In this document: in pieces, positions 32,349 to 46,524 of the stretch | Layout of the letters: each line of letters opens with the position of its first letter | How positions within the stretch are numbered: the stretch's first letter is position 1 | Assembly: GCA_003024175.1 (NCBI GenBank) | Contig: MDYQ01000013.1 | Location: forward strand, 62,001-126,000 | Length of the DNA stretch: 64,000 nucleotides | From: Planoprotostelium fungivorum | Lineage: Eukaryota; Evosea; Variosea; Cavosteliida; Cavosteliaceae | Reading direction: 5' to 3' | Notes under the pieces: model-generated | What the model was told of the DNA's origin: nothing | Database searches by the model: none | The model's input: only the letters and a program-made list of their open reading frames with translations | Program-made: the position numbers and the translations under genes

Positions 32349-35300
32349 TTATATGTATGTATGCAACAGTGGTATCATCATCGATGGACGTGATGGATCA
32401 CCAGATCTTCTGAATTGAAAATTGGCTCCTTCGAAAAGTAACGCAGCTGCTTTCGATTCGAAACTCGTGCGGCTGATGTAAGTGGAGATGGTCACTCCCC
32501 CGGAGCTCATCGTCGCCCTTCCTCTGTTGATCCACTCCATGATCTTTTCTCCCTCCCTTCTCTGGTCACTTCTTTGGTTTCCTCCCTCTCTGCCTTCAAC
32601 CGTTTCCGCCATCCTCTTCAGTTCGCTTAACTTGTCTTTGATGTCCATCTCCACCTCCTCTCGGGCTTCCTTTGTGGCTTGACTCTTCCTCTCTGTTCCG
32701 ATGTAACTCTTTATCCTCTGGTGGCTCTCTGTTGTGGGTTGTTGTATCATCTGATCCAGCATCTGAGAGATCTGATGGTACGGATTGTGATCGATGTAAT
32801 CTCCTGGTAGACAGTTTAATATCCCTCTGTACTCCTTGACTACATCCTGAGCTAATTCGACCTGTGATCTGTCATTCTGAGTCTCCTCTCTTCTCTCACC
32901 GTTGATCGATCAGCACCCTCTTCTCTCTTTGTTTCTTCCAGCTCTTTGATCATACTGAACAGAACTTGATAGATCTCTTCCCTCTCCTGGCTCTTTCTCT
33001 TCACTGCTTCCATCCCTCTCAAAATATCCTTCTTTTTCTCCTCGATCCTCCCTCTGTTCTTTGCTATCACTTCCATTCTGGCTCTGATCTGATCTCTTCA
33101 GCTATGATCTTCACAATCACGCACATTGGCCTCCTCTTGGTTCGCTTGATGGATGTACTCATTGATCGATTCCAGCTGACTGGAATTGGTCATGAAGGTC
33201 CTCTGCCTCTGAGTCTCAACCAATCTCTTCGATGGTTCCTTCAGACTCTCCAGGGCATTCACGAAATGGTTCTGGTGCTCTCTCAAGACATTCTTGCTCT
33301 CGTCAATGCGTGAATTGAAAAGGTTTAAGCACACAGACAGCTCCATCTTGAGGTGTGATTCGTCCGTAGCCCTATTCGCGTCAATGTTTCGTTTCCTTCC
33401 CACTCACCGATCGATGGTCCAGTCCACGAGAGGATCGTACACGAAAGCCTCCAGTAGGGTCATCAGCATCTCTTTGTTTCTGCCTCCTTCAGTCTTCATC
33501 AAACAACAACGAACCTTCTCAGAACTCTCATAATGTGTACGCATGATTCTCGGAAGATCCCATCTGTACCCGTGAGACCAAGAGCGTGGTGAAGATTGGG
33601 TGTCAGCCGAAATGGGACCCTCTCTGGTACTTTCAGCTCAGCTCCTTTCTCAAAGCATATGTCTGTACGAGTGAAGGTCCAAATGATCTTCTGTTCAGCC
33701 ACAAGAAAGGATACTGTAGTCGATGTGTACCAGCTGACCAGAGCTGAAATCGAGGAGGATGTTATCCAGATGTCGATCGCCCAGTCCAATGATGTATCCG
33801 ATCATCGAGGTCACGGCCAATGATCTGGCGTACACTTTGCTCTTTCTGGTCCAATCTAGTGCGTCGTTGCTGTTGCTCCAGAGTTCTTTGCTCAATATAT
33901 CCCTGCTTCTCGTCATTTCTTGACACCGAGCGTCGCTCACTTGGGTGTCTCACTCATCAACTCAGCTAAGACCTGCAAATGAATCGGTATAAATCTTCAT
34001 ATGAAACGATTGACTGACCTTCTCTAACGTATCGATGGGCCAATCTCTTCTGGATATGGCATTGTGCACACCCCTCTCCTTCAGTGCAGGGACCAACTTG
34101 TTGTAGAACTGATCTGTAGGTCGAATCTCCTTTATCGTGGGTGGTCCATCTTTCGTGTTCCCCTGCTGCTGCTGTATCTGTTATTCGTCAAATTCGAATA
34201 TACGATAAGAGGGAGATACCTGGTGTTGTAATTGATTCTGCAGATGGAGATGTCTCATTTGGTCATTCTTGTAGATGGAATACAGAGGAGGTGCTCCCTC
34301 CACCCATTGAATGAGTCCACTCCGGTGGCTGAGGGGTATCACAGTATACTTCCTCGCGACCAATCCTCTCCTGTATGTCTCTTTGTCAAGAGAGAGGATC
34401 TGATTTACGATTTTCATGAACTGCATCATCCTCTCATCCAAGTGGAGGTCCTCGTTCCCCTTGAGAAGGTAACCGTATCTCTCCCCTTCTTTTGTTAGTC
34501 CTCGGAGTAGTCAAGGTCATTCATCTCACCATTCGATCCCATTAACATAATCTTCTTGGGTTTCGTCTTTGTGGCCAGCACAGAGACGTTCGATTCAAAT
34601 GACTCGATGGTCACGGGATCCATTCTATCCACGCTGTCCACACCGGGCATGGGTGTGTGACTTAGCCGTATATTGGAGAGAGCCGGCGAGATCTCACTCA
34701 ATCTGTGCGTTGATGGTTTCATGAAACGGTTGAACTCCCTCGTGATCTATCACTGTTAACCATCAACTGCAACAATCCCGTCTAACCTCTTTCAGCGAAG
34801 TGTAAACCGATTCAATTGTGTGTTGATCGCCGAGAGGTTGCTTCAGTTTGCTCAGGAGGCTCTGCAGCATGTCACCGAAGGTGCTCTGAAACCATTTTTC
34901 TTGGGGTGTTTCAGCGGCAGTCAAGATGGTCTTTCTCATCAGTTTGTCCATCGATATGATCATTCCCTTCGTCAATATCCCCCATCGTTCGTTGGCCATC
35001 TTCATCTGTTCGAGTCACTCTTCTCCTAATATCTCTCTCACCTTCTCCACATGAACGTGACTCTCGCTCAGTTTAGCCATCTCTGCCTTGAACGACCTGG
35101 CCCTCTGATGGAACTCTGTTTGTGTTCGTTGTAACAAAGACATCCACTGTTCCTCCCACAAGATGGTGATCCTCAGCATCTCGCTGATCAAGGTCTTCAC
35201 CTCGCCGACAAATTCCCCCCTCGTGCTCGCCATCGATGATAAGAGCACTGTTTCACATCAGCGGTCGTATGTTTGAATGCTCACATTGCATCTGCTTTCC

Positions 35301-38300
35301 TTGTCGATTGGAAGCGTTTGAACGGCTTGAGAGGACGGGGTAGATGACCATGTGAGGTGTCTCCATGGAGATCCTGGTGATCATCATTCGCAACTGGGAA
35401 TTGACAAATGGATCGGGGTGACCTAAACGGGAGAAGAGCTGTGGCAAGATATCCTTCCATGCTGTTAAGGGGCTCTCCTCACTCATCTTGTGGGAGAAAG
35501 ACTCCTGAATCATCCATCAGCTTATTCTTCTCATCGAGATGTGCTTCACCTTTAGTTCGCTTCCGAAATGAAGTAACAAGCGCAAGAGACGTAATGTTGC
35601 GACGATGGAAGCATCTCTCCCACGATCATTCTGATGAATGTGAGCGCCATCGATTCACTCCACTCACCGTCCTCCTTAATTTGAGATAATTGAAGTAGCA
35701 CTCTAGAGACAGTCTGTAGTAGTGCAGTAACCTCTGTCTCACACGTGTGGACCAAGTGGACAGAGATTCGATCAGAGAGTGACCTGCCTCTGGAATGATC
35801 TCCTTCATGTAGACTGTCGCATTTCTGTGCTCTCTCTCTCTGTCCTCCTCACTCTCGGTGATCTGCTTCTCTTCACTTTCCTTCTACACCTCCGCTCTCA
35901 CCTCATTCGATAGACCCCTGAGATTATCCAACAGCCTCTTCTCTATCTGTTTGAATATCTCCTCCCTTCGATCCAACGGTACCTCTACAAGCAGCTCCTT
36001 CAACTGGACTTCTTCTTTTTCCGTCAAGCCTGTAGCCTGACTGTCTTTCGCTGCTCTCGGCTTTGCAGAATCTAGGGCATTGTGGCCTTCCTTCCAGCAC
36101 CAGTCACCATATCTCAGCCACACCTTCCCTGGTTAATCTCCCTCTTCCTCCTCCTCTCACCTGGCTTGATTCTGGTTCTATCACCGTGCAATACCTTATC
36201 AATCGTTCACTTATGCTCGCTTCTCCTTTCTCTTCTAGCCTGTCTCCACCTTCTTTCTCTTCTCCGCGGTCCTTGTCCCATTCTCTCATCAAATTCTCTA
36301 TTCTCCCCTTCCTTTCCAGTCCTCTCTCTACCTCATCCTCTTTGTACACCCTAATTTCGTGAGATATTATTAAAAATATAAAGCATTGCATCACCAGTTC
36401 GATAATGTGATGCACATCTTTCTTGTCATCGTAACAGAGACTTGGTTCATTTTGATCCCTTCCATGACGGACGTCAGTCGATCGATGGCTTCACTCTGTT
36501 CTGGTCATCTATTGTTGTCATACAATGCCTCACCTCTCTGCCCTCAGCGTGAATCGTTTTTGCGTATTCGTATCTCGATACGACATCCGTCTGACCTAAG
36601 ACCAATCTCTCTGCAAGTCTGAAATTTCCCTGTCTCCTGGAGAGCTTGATCAACAATGTGACGAGGCTCTCGTGAGTCTCTTGGGGTCGAACTGCCTTCT
36701 CCACTCGTAAGATCTATTGTCACATCAGGGATCTCTTTCTTATCGTCTCACCTTATTCCATACTCCCACTTCATTGTGAGTTTCATCGAATTCAAACGTA
36801 GACCAATCGTTGACGACAGATGTGTCATGCATGAGTTGGTCGATGCACCTCAATTGTACTATGTATGGGGTCATCTCAGCCAAGGATCCAGCAGCCCCTG
36901 CCTTCAGTGGCTCAGTGATGATGTCCTTCGCCACTCGGAGCATCTTTTCTTCATCCTCGTCATCGTTTTCCGTGTGGTGGCGTGACAGCAATGCTTTCAG
37001 TATCAACACATCTGAATGAATCAAACTGGTTGCGGGGAAATGATCGAGGGCAGACAACTATTTCCATCAGAATTGAACGAGGATCTACTCTCACAGAGTC
37101 CGTGGTCGGCGTGAGAGACAACAGATGGTGAGCTTCTTTCCACTGCGACTGTTCGTATTTGGACAGTGCAGTGATGTAATTGATATCCCTCCTGGGTGTC
37201 ATATTCTGTCCCATCTCCGGCGTCGATCCATGCTTGACACCCAATTCTCTCAGCTCCGTCAACCACGTCTCTAGATCTCATTAGATTCGTTCATGGTATC
37301 GCCTCACCTATCTTATCCCAGTCAGACAATCTGAGCAAACACTCTGTGGCTTGATTTGTTACAAACTCAACCACCATTGGACCACCCAGATGACTCGATA
37401 TGAGATAGGCTCTGTATTCCTCAAACGCCCCCTCGTACCTGAGAAACTGAGCATAATCTGAAAAAGATCTTACCGTCCAGAGGCGTCCAAAGACACAGCT
37501 CGAAGCCAAGGAGAGAAAGACTGCAGCTGAGGAACAGTGAAGGACCATTTGTATAGTCCTTCTGCCATGTCGCCCTCTCTCAACGTGATGAAGGCTGTGC
37601 TCAGATGGACGAGACATACCTGGAATCGAATGAGATAGGAAAGAAGAGCCGACTCACCTCTAGATCAGAGAGAGGTGACTTTGTGGAGAGTAAAGAGAGG
37701 ACATCTCTGATTCGGAGTGTAGAATGCAAGATGGCATCAGGAGAAGCATTGCACAGGGACGTTGTCATGAGAATGGACTGTCTGATCCTACACAGCCAGT
37801 CTTCTGTGACCTTCGAATTTGCTTTGAAGAACAATGCTGAGGCTTTTTCGACAGGAGCAATCTGTGGAGATGTGGAGGAGGGTTCAGCTGTTCGATAGAT
37901 GGCTTTCTCTAGCTCATCGATGAAACCTAGTAGTTGTTGTGTGGGGATCTGCTTCCATCCTACGTTCCTGGCCCTCACTTAGTCCCGTTTGCATGAGATG
38001 CTCTCACGTGTTGTACATACTGTTTCGTGCCAAATCAACTATAGATGAGGCGTGGACGAACATCCTCTCAAAAGCTTCGAATGTCTGTTGAACTCAGTAT
38101 CTGATGATAACTCTACAGTATCTATGGAAAGATAATGATGCCGAAAGAAGTGAATGACTACCTGAGCTGGATTACCAAAGGGGGTCCTCAATCTAGATAG
38201 ACAAGAGTATCTAGCGCACTCGTAAGAACCCCAAACATTGCAGATGAGATCCGTGTTGGACATGAAGTCATCGATGGAAGGAATGAAAGTGGTGGAGGGG

Positions 38301-41093
38301 TGAACGTCATCTGAGTCGGAGTAGCAGGAGAGGAAGAGCGGATACAGCCAATCGGACGTGCTTTCGATCTGTCTCTGTGCGAGGTGATTCATCATCCTCT
38401 GAAAGTGCTGTGCCCTGAAGCCGGTGGAGTTTCCTTTGGCCACCGTTTTACCCAATTGAGACTTCCACCATACGGATACCTTGCTCTGGTAGTATACCGA
38501 TCGTAGAGGATCTTGATCGATGCAAATCACTCTGCCTCCCATCTTGCTCATCATCCTCACCCCCGCCTCACTCATTCTCTTAGACGTATCGCTCATCCTG
38601 CCTCCTCTCAGCTCCTCACCCCTCCTCTCTCACCTCAAGGTACTCAATGATGCTACCATGGCCATCTGTCTGGGATTCAATAGATCCCTTTCGATGCATT
38701 GCTCCAGTATGGTCATCATCTTCATTCTCACGACTTCAACCTTATGATTCGCTAATGGGTGTCAGATGATGTGAGACCACATGGTCAACTATAGAAGAGG
38801 GACATCACCCAAGTAGAGCACTGAATCGAAGAGAAGAAGAATGTCTGAAGTCAGGGAAGCCTGGGAGAGGATATCCTCCAACCAAGAGGACATGAAGAGC
38901 ATCACAGACCCACAGTCGTCCTCGAAATCAGCAGAAAAGGATGAGAGGAGGATGGTAGAGGCGACACTGCAGAGGATCAGTTCGTATGAAGAAGAAGAGA
39001 CACCTGTGATGACCGATGGTGTTGCACAGAGCCCTGATAGACGAACAGACGGTCAGCTGACATGACTTGTGGTGCTTGTTGATCTCTGATGTGACGGGAT
39101 GAATCTTCTCGAGGCAATACTCGAGGATCTTCTCCGCACTCTTTCCTCCGTCTCTGATTCGACCCAGGACGAGGACATTGAAGGCTATAACCCCGGCCGC
39201 ATCCTCTGTACTGTAAATATTCCACAGTTTACTCGGTATGCTCTTGCGGAACGAATGAAGATCTCTATGAGTGGAGTCCATTGAGTAGTAGGCATTGAGA
39301 GCGTTGATCAACAAGTTGCATTCCTCTAACAGCATTTTCATGACGAATTGAACGGTGCCACTACCCATTTGAGCCTGTGCCATTATCATCGTAGTTCTCC
39401 CTCTTCTCTCACCTCATCCAATAGTTGTACGAAATTGTCGGCGGACAATCGAATGATGTTGGAGTGAGCAAAGAGACGCAGATCGCTCAGTACTGAACCG
39501 GTCAACTTTGAAACGCCCATCAAATGAAGACTTGTCCCTAAACGTCGGAGGATCTGAATGAGTGAGGAGCATATCCCTGTAACACCTCACCTTCATATTG
39601 CTTTGCAGAACATTCTCGATGACATCGTAATGAGAGTTGACCTTGACTTGTCTAGACATGATGTACAATATCGATGAATAGTAAACCGAGAACTCGGTTG
39701 GCTCAATCACTTCGGATAGAAACACCAGACACTTGTTGACTGCGATACTGAATCATCGATGAGCGTCGATGTCCTCTCACCTTCCAATAAGCATCTCCTG
39801 TCCACATACTTGTCTGTGATCGTTCGAATACAATTGAGCAGCTTTGGGACCATCTTTCCGCTCTCTTGGATGAAGTAGGGTGAGATCACCCGCATGATGG
39901 CAGTGAAACAGCTGCACAGGATCAAAATGAGTCGATTGAATGTATAGCTCACTCTATGAATCGAAACAACTTGAGAGCGTCATTCTGGTCTTCTGATGGA
40001 GTGCCGACGATCTTCTTCATGTCGATCATGAATTTGTCCAATAGTTCCAATGCAAAACTCGCATCCTCCATCCAGTATAATCCGAAGCGAGAGAATGAAT
40101 CTGAACGAGTGAGAAGAATAAAGATGGATAGTGAAAGGTGAAGTGGATAGTGATGAATGAGGGATTAGGATGAGAGATTGGCACACCTGAGATGAGAGTG
40201 GAGGTTTGATCTGAGGAGGAAGGGTCTAATTTGAGACCGACGAGAATGTCGAGAACATCTCTGAAGGAGAGCTTGAAGACGGGTGGTAATCTCTCCGAGA
40301 GTACAATGACACTCTGCAACAGCAGTTTGATGACATCTGCGTGTTGAGAATCTTCCAGTAGACCCTGCAATCTGTTCGTGATCATCTGTCCGTAAGGCAT
40401 CAACACGGATGGATCCAATCGATTGATGTACTGCACGTCGTCACGGTCTACTCCTCGTCACTACTCACCTGATTGAACAGATTCAGGTGGATCGTTAACG
40501 TCTCTCTGTCGCAGTGTACATTCAACTTCTTGAAGAAGAAGGATAAGACTACGTCGATGTGTTGCGGAAATCCCAGAGATAGATCGAGGATGAAATTCAT
40601 GAAATCGGTACGAACGGAAGTCGCTCTTTACAGGTGAGGGTCTGTGATCTCTCGCCACTCACCTTTCCTTTCCTAGCTCAATCGCATTGAATGATTTGTC
40701 AAGAAACTTTTTCATATTTTCCTCCCCTTCAGACTGACTGAGCATGTCTTTCAGCTGACCCAAGGATTTCAATCTGAAACCATCAATTGTGGTGAGACAG
40801 TGAGAGCGAAGGTATCACCTGATGCTGTTATATTCCTGTGAGTTACTGACCGTACGAATGAGGTTCTGTATGGTGGTATATTGTTGTTTCTTGTCCCCTC
40901 TGGTCTGATTTGCGTCATTGCCCAAGTCCTGTTGAGTGCCAATCCTTTGATACGTTCCTCCTCTTCCTCTTCCTGCCCCTCGAGAGGACCTTCCTTAGGT
41001 GAGCCTCGCGAATGATGATATGACCTTAAGACGACGTGACACTAATTTCATAGGTCACCTTTTTCCCCCCACCGGTGCACCATTTGCTTTCAT
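32349..41093 (-). CDS. SMG1: SMG1, PI3K-related protein kinase of nonsense-mediated decay
   Basis: Start MKANGAPVGGK at 41093, then an Arg/Gly-rich segment, long HEAT-like helices to about 35,000, and the kinase domain at about 33,400-34,740. Diagnostic motifs: TKTKPKKIMLMGSNGE (glycine-loop region), EDLHLDERMMQFMKIVNQ, ARKYTVIPLSHRSGLIQWVE, GYIIGLGDRHLDNILLD (catalytic loop), LVHIDYN (metal-binding Asp), CFEKGAELKVPERVPFRLTP, GTDGIFRESC and TLLEAFVYDPLVDWT. These match SMG1 better than mTOR, ATM, ATR or DNA-PK. A long coiled C-terminal region follows. SMG1 phosphorylates UPF1 during nonsense-mediated decay. The last 50 residues hold a FATC-like segment (TYISRTSFESKAAALLFEG) that is divergent. 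Dozens of short introns are present; not all exons were resolved. Confidence 0.9.
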
Positions 41094-41214
41094 GTGCTCC
41101 GATCCTCCACCGCTGTCTGCCAATCTCAGATGTTTGTGAGCTTCGGTGGATTTCGGGCGTTGTAGTTTTCCGCGCGATGTGTCACATCACATCACATCAC
41201 ATCACCAAGATCCT
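41094..41214. promoter_or_regulatory. Head-to-head promoter between SMG1 and the DHX57-like gene
   Basis: Only 121 bp separate the two start codons. The region contains four to five CATCA/CACAT units (about 41183-41205) ending 9 nt before the helicase ATG. No TATA box is evident. Confidence 0.6.
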
Positions 41215-44200
41215 GATGACGGGAGGAAAGAAGGAAAGTTTACCAAAAGGAGGAAAAGGAAAGAAAGAGGAGATACCCGCACCAGCAGCGACAGGTAAGG
41301 GGAAGAACCAAGGCAAGAAAGAGGAAGCCCCAGCAACAACCAGTGAGCGTGCTGACGATATGATAGAGTGACACAGATTATAGATAACACGAAAGGGAAA
41401 GGAAAGAACAAAGAGGAAGAGACCGTCACACCGGTTGAGAAACCAAAGCAGACGTGGACGGGGAAGTCCCCAGCGACCCAACTGTATGAATGGTGCCAGC
41501 GCAACAAATACGATAAGCCCGTATTCAATCAGTACAGAAGTGGGAAACAAGGATTCAAATGGCAGGTGGTGATGACGCAGAAGACCAACTCACAGACATT
41601 CATCCCCGACTTCTTCATGCCCGAATCTGTAGGTTAGTAGGATTCTATTCCCCTCCCTCTTTTTCTTCCATTTTCACACGAGATTCACCGTATCAGCCGC
41701 TCGTCATGCTGCCGCCATCGTAGCCCTTCACAATTTCTGTCACAATTTATCCATGGTACGTCTGGTCATGTACGACACCATCCATCTAACCTCGCCAGCA
41801 TACCGTGCTTCCACCAGAGTTTAGAGATTTATGGCATGAGCTGGGAGTGAAGAGAAAGGAGAGGGAGGAAGAAGAAAAGGTGAAGGAGAAGATCAAAGTG
41901 CAGAAGAAAGAAGAAATGGAAGCGAAACAGAAGAAGAACGACAATCTGTCACAGGTGAGATAGAATACATCTGAAGAGGAATGACAGAGAATAGATCTAC
42001 ATGGGAACCAACTCACGAAAGATCGTGGAGGATGCGATCAAGACGATGAGAGGACAGAAGGAAGAGAAGATGCAAGGTGAGAGAGTAGAAGAGATGCGAT
42101 TGACCCAGAACAGAAGGACCTGTGGCAGATCGTCACATCGTCTCTGCATCTGAATTGAGTAAGAGTGAATTGGGTATCCTCTCCCACCTCAGGGGTCTCG
42201 GTTTTGCTTCGGGTGACTGCTTCCGTTCTCTGTCTGAGGTGATCACACTCTTCGAACGAGAATTGAATGTCAAGCAGAATTCTAGTATTGGAGAATGTCT
42301 CGACTGGTTGTGCATGAATGTACCTGAAGAGAGATTACCGAAGCTATTCGGTCCTTCTAAGGGGAACATAGAGTTCAGAAATTTTGCAAAGAAGAAGGTG
42401 GTCAACGAGCAAGAAAAGTTAATGGCAGAATTAGATGAAACGAATCTTAGGGTGAGGGAGAGGTGGGGAGTGGATGATTGACGTTCGAAGGTTCTTAACC
42501 GTTTGGAAGACTTTGGCTTTCCATACAATCATATCGTCGGTTTTCTCAAGGTCAAGTGATTCTCCACAAGCGTTTGATATTCACCAACGATCAGGATTAT
42601 CCAAAGGGCAAGTCAGAGGAAGAAACGTTTCAAGATACCCTCCAAGAGATATGGAGGTGTGTATCATTTGTATCACCTCAAGTGAACGAAGGATCAGAAC
42701 ATGTGTCACGGAAGAGGGAAAGAAAGAAGCGAAGGAAGTGGACGAGTCTGTCGAAGAGATGATCGAGAACGAGATGATGGCCTTGGAGTCCATCTTGGGT
42801 GAAGAATACAAGTTGATATCCCACAGAACGTGAGTCCATTTGCATCCAGAGCAGAGATAGATGATTTGGACAGATGTAGTATTCAAATCGAAGCTCATCC
42901 TCAGATGAAAGACACAACGAGCAGATTGGAGATTTATTTCCTCAACAGCCGATATCCTCATGAGGTGAGATATGTGAGGGATGAAATATCAATAGAGGCA
43001 GGTTCCACCCATCTTGTATCATAATGAGAGTTTGACCTCAGAGATACGGTTTCACATCTGCAAGAAGATTGCGCAGCAATGTCAGACTATGTTGGGAGAG
43101 CCATACTTGTATTCGCTCCTATTATGGCTGCCTTCCATCGATATCAAAGAAATCGAGTCAATCATTGCCGCTGAGAAGGAAGCCTCTGAGAAGGAAGTCA
43201 GTGCAAAGGTGAGCTGCGAGCTGGGTGAAGATCGACAGCAAATAGGTGAGCGAGTTGGATGTCAAGGAGCCAACGGAGACCGGACAAGCGAAGAAAACGA
43301 AACAGAGAGCACCGCAGAGGAATCAGCACAAGTCAAAATTGACGGAGGAGCAGAAGAAGAAGTTGAGTGCCGATCTGTATCAAGAGAGGAAGAGACTCGA
43401 GGGAGAAGAGACATTCCAGAAGATGCAAAAGGTAACACAGTCGTCGATGATCGCCTAACTCCATCTCAGCTGAGAAGCAAGCTCCCAGCGAACCAATATG
43501 CAGAGGACATATTATCATCATTGAAGGAAAACCAGGTGGGAGAGGGAGTATGCCATTGGAATGACACAATGTAGATCATCGTCATCAGTGGATCCACGGG
43601 ATGTGGTAAATCAACACAGATCCCTCAAATTATATTGGACGACTATGTGATGAAGAACAGAGGAGGAGAGGTGAGAGGATGGGAGGGATGTTGATGACAC
43701 GAGCAGGTAAATATGATCTGCACACAACCACGTAGGATTTCAGCCATTGGTCTGGCTCAGAGGGTCTCCGCTGAGAGGGGTGATGCTCTGGGTGAATCTG
43801 TGGGATATTCCGTCAGACTGGAGTCGAAGATGTCCTGGAGAACTAGGTTGCAGTACTGCACGGTACGTCTACTGACTAGAGATATTCTAAGAGATCTCAT
43901 CTTAACAGGTCGGTATCTTGTTGAGAAGGATGGGAAGTGATCCGCTTCTCGATGGTGTGACTCATCTCATCGTGGACGAAGTGCACGAGCGCAGTCTAGA
44001 CAGTGAGTCATATCACCACTCACTCGAGTGACATGATGTAGTCGATTTTGTACTCATCCTCATCCGTGGATTGATCGCCAAGAGACCAGAGTTGAAGGTG
44101 ATGGACAGAATGAAGTAATCTGACTGATGCATAGATCATCCTCATGAGTGCCAGTCTGAACGCACAACTCTTTGCAAACTACTTCGGTAGCAAGACGCCG

Positions 44201-46481
44201 ATATTGAGCATTCCTGGAAAGGTAAATAGAACAGTCATCCGTAGACTGACGGCGCAGGTCTTCCCTGTGAAAGAATATCACCTAGAAGATGTCATCGAAT
44301 TTACAAAGTGAGATTTTCTGTCATGCACAATGCATTGAGAGATGACATCCTGCAGGTACAGTCAAACGATTCAGAACAGGAACGACAGGAAGGAAGGTGA
44401 AGAGAAGTTCGTGGAGAGTCTTCCCGACAAGTACCGCAAAGAAATCGAGCACAAGGTGGGAGGAGAATGAAATGTCGCTGAAAGAGACAGTACACGGAAG
44501 ACACGATCGACACGTTGAATCGAATAGACAGAGAGAAGATCGATTACGACATCATGGAGCGTCTGGTGTTGTGGATTGTTGACGGGCTGAAAGAGGGGGC
44601 CGTTCTCATCTTCTTGCCAGGAATGATCGAAATTCTCACTATCACTGAGAGGTGATCGAATAAAATGGATCGAACTGACGAAGGGAACAGACTGAAGAGG
44701 GTGAGAGGAAGGAAGGAGATGGTGGTGTTACCCCTCCACTCCTCCTTGACGACAGAGGAGCAGACGAGAGTGTTCGATCGGTACCCAGGAAAGATCAAGA
44801 TCATCGCCAGTACCAACATCGCCGAGACATCGGTGACGATCGAGGACATCGTGGCCGTGGTGGACTGTGGCAGGGCTAACCAGACCGTGTACGATCCACT
44901 GAACAAGCTGCCTTCTCTCAAGATGAGCTGGATCTCTCAAGCCTCCATGACCCAGAGGAAGGGAAGAGCCGGAAGAGTCAGAGCAGGAGAGTGCTACAGA
45001 CTCTTTACCAAGTGAGAGTACTCATTTTATGGAGGTCTGATCGAGTCAGGTATGACGCAGAGAAAGCTATCGAACACGATACGCCCGAGATCGCTCGCGT
45101 GCCCCTGCAGCAGTTACTCCTTTCCATCAAGCACATGAGAGTGGAAGGGGGATCTACTCTAAAGCACTTTCTCTCCAGGGCAATCGAGCCCCCCAGTGCA
45201 GAAGCCATCGATTCGGCCGTAGAGATCCTCTCCACTTTTGGTGCCTTCGAAAAGGGGACGGAGAAACTTACGGCTCTGGGTTATCACCTGGCCTCCCTCC
45301 CGGCCGACATCCATCTCTCGAAGATGATGATCTTCTCTTCCATCCTTAGATGTGTCGATCCCATCTTGACCATCTGTGCCACCATGTCCACCAGGTGGAG
45401 AAGAGGAGTCGATCGACGCTGATGAGAGACAGGAGTCCGTTCGTATCTCCGATGGACAAGAGGAAGGAGGCGAGCGAGGCACACAAGAAGTTTCAAGTGG
45501 CAGAGAGCGATCATCTGAGCTTCCTCTCGGCTTATAATCAATGGTGGAGCGCTCGGGCCAAGGGAGATGATAGAAACTTTTGTACAGAGGTGATGTAGGA
45601 CATTCGATTGTTCCTCACCCTGGCAGAACTTCTTATCTCGCCAAGTGTTACTGCAGATCACCGATCTCAAATATCAATTGGCTGAGCAGGTGGGGTGACG
45701 AACGAAATTGAATGTAACACACACAGCTGTCTGAGATAGGATTTCTCCCGGAAGTAAGAATGAGCAAGGGTGAAGTTCAGCGATACAAGAACCTTGGAAG
45801 TGATGGAATTGCTGAGATTACTGGTACTCATTACAACGTCAATTCGAAGAGCAATGCTATCATCAAGGCGGTCCTCTGCTCAGGTGAGGTCTTCCCAGTT
45901 GAGAGGTGACTGATCGGGACAGGAATGTATCCAAATGTGATATCGATACAGAAACCAGAAGCAAAATACATTCAAACCGGCTCTGGTGCCGTGCCACTCC
46001 TCAGTGAAGCCGTAGAGTTCAAGTTTAGATTGTCTACAAAAGGTTAAAAATTGTGGAATGCAGAGAGTAACCTTTCGCAGAGAGAGTTTTCATCCACCCG
46101 AGATCGGTCAACTTTTCTGTCCGGGAATTCCAAAATCCATACATGATCTTCCACCAGAAGATGCAAACATCAAAAGTGAAGAGAAGCGGGATGAAGTAGG
46201 ATTGATGAGGATAGGTATTTGTGAGTGACTCTAGCACCATCAGTCACTATCCTCTCTTGTTGTTTGGAGGGGATATTCAAGTCTTCCATAAGGACGAACA
46301 GATCGTGATCGACAAGTGGATTCGATTCTTAGCACCAGCACGTATTGCCGTCCTCGTCAAGGAGATTCGATTGGAATTAGACAAATTACTTTCTGAAAAG
46401 ATCACAAATCCGCAATTCGACGTCAGTTCCTCGGCTCTGGTGGGGACTGTGTCCAAACTTCTTATCACTGAGGGTTTGTAA
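41215..46481 (+). CDS. DHX57: DHX57-like DExH-box RNA helicase
   Basis: Start [20 protein letters not shown]. The Lys-rich N-terminus is followed by a dsRBD-like block ([20 protein letters not shown]), a UBA-like segment ([19 protein letters not shown], 42,150) and an RWD-like domain ([17 protein letters not shown], about 42,770; [19 protein letters not shown]). The helicase core has [13 protein letters not shown] (Walker A, 43,590), [15 protein letters not shown] (Ia), [10 protein letters not shown] (DEVH box, 43,960), LMSASLN (III), [11 protein letters not shown] (V) and QRKGRAGRV (VI, 44,950), then the winged-helix/HA2 part ([13 protein letters not shown]) and the OB-fold. UBA plus RWD plus DExH is the DHX57 architecture. 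It would unwind RNA or RNP structures using ATP. An AATAAA lies just after the stop (46479-46481). More than twenty short introns. Confidence 0.85.
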
Positions 46482-46524
46482 ACCAATAAAATAGGATTAT
46501 AGACTGAACAGAGTAATTTTAGAT

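Noticed and set aside
36063-36362. Two hydrophobic Leu/Ser-rich plus-strand frames resembling membrane proteins
   Set aside because: They are antisense to Lys/Glu-rich helical coding sequence of SMG1.
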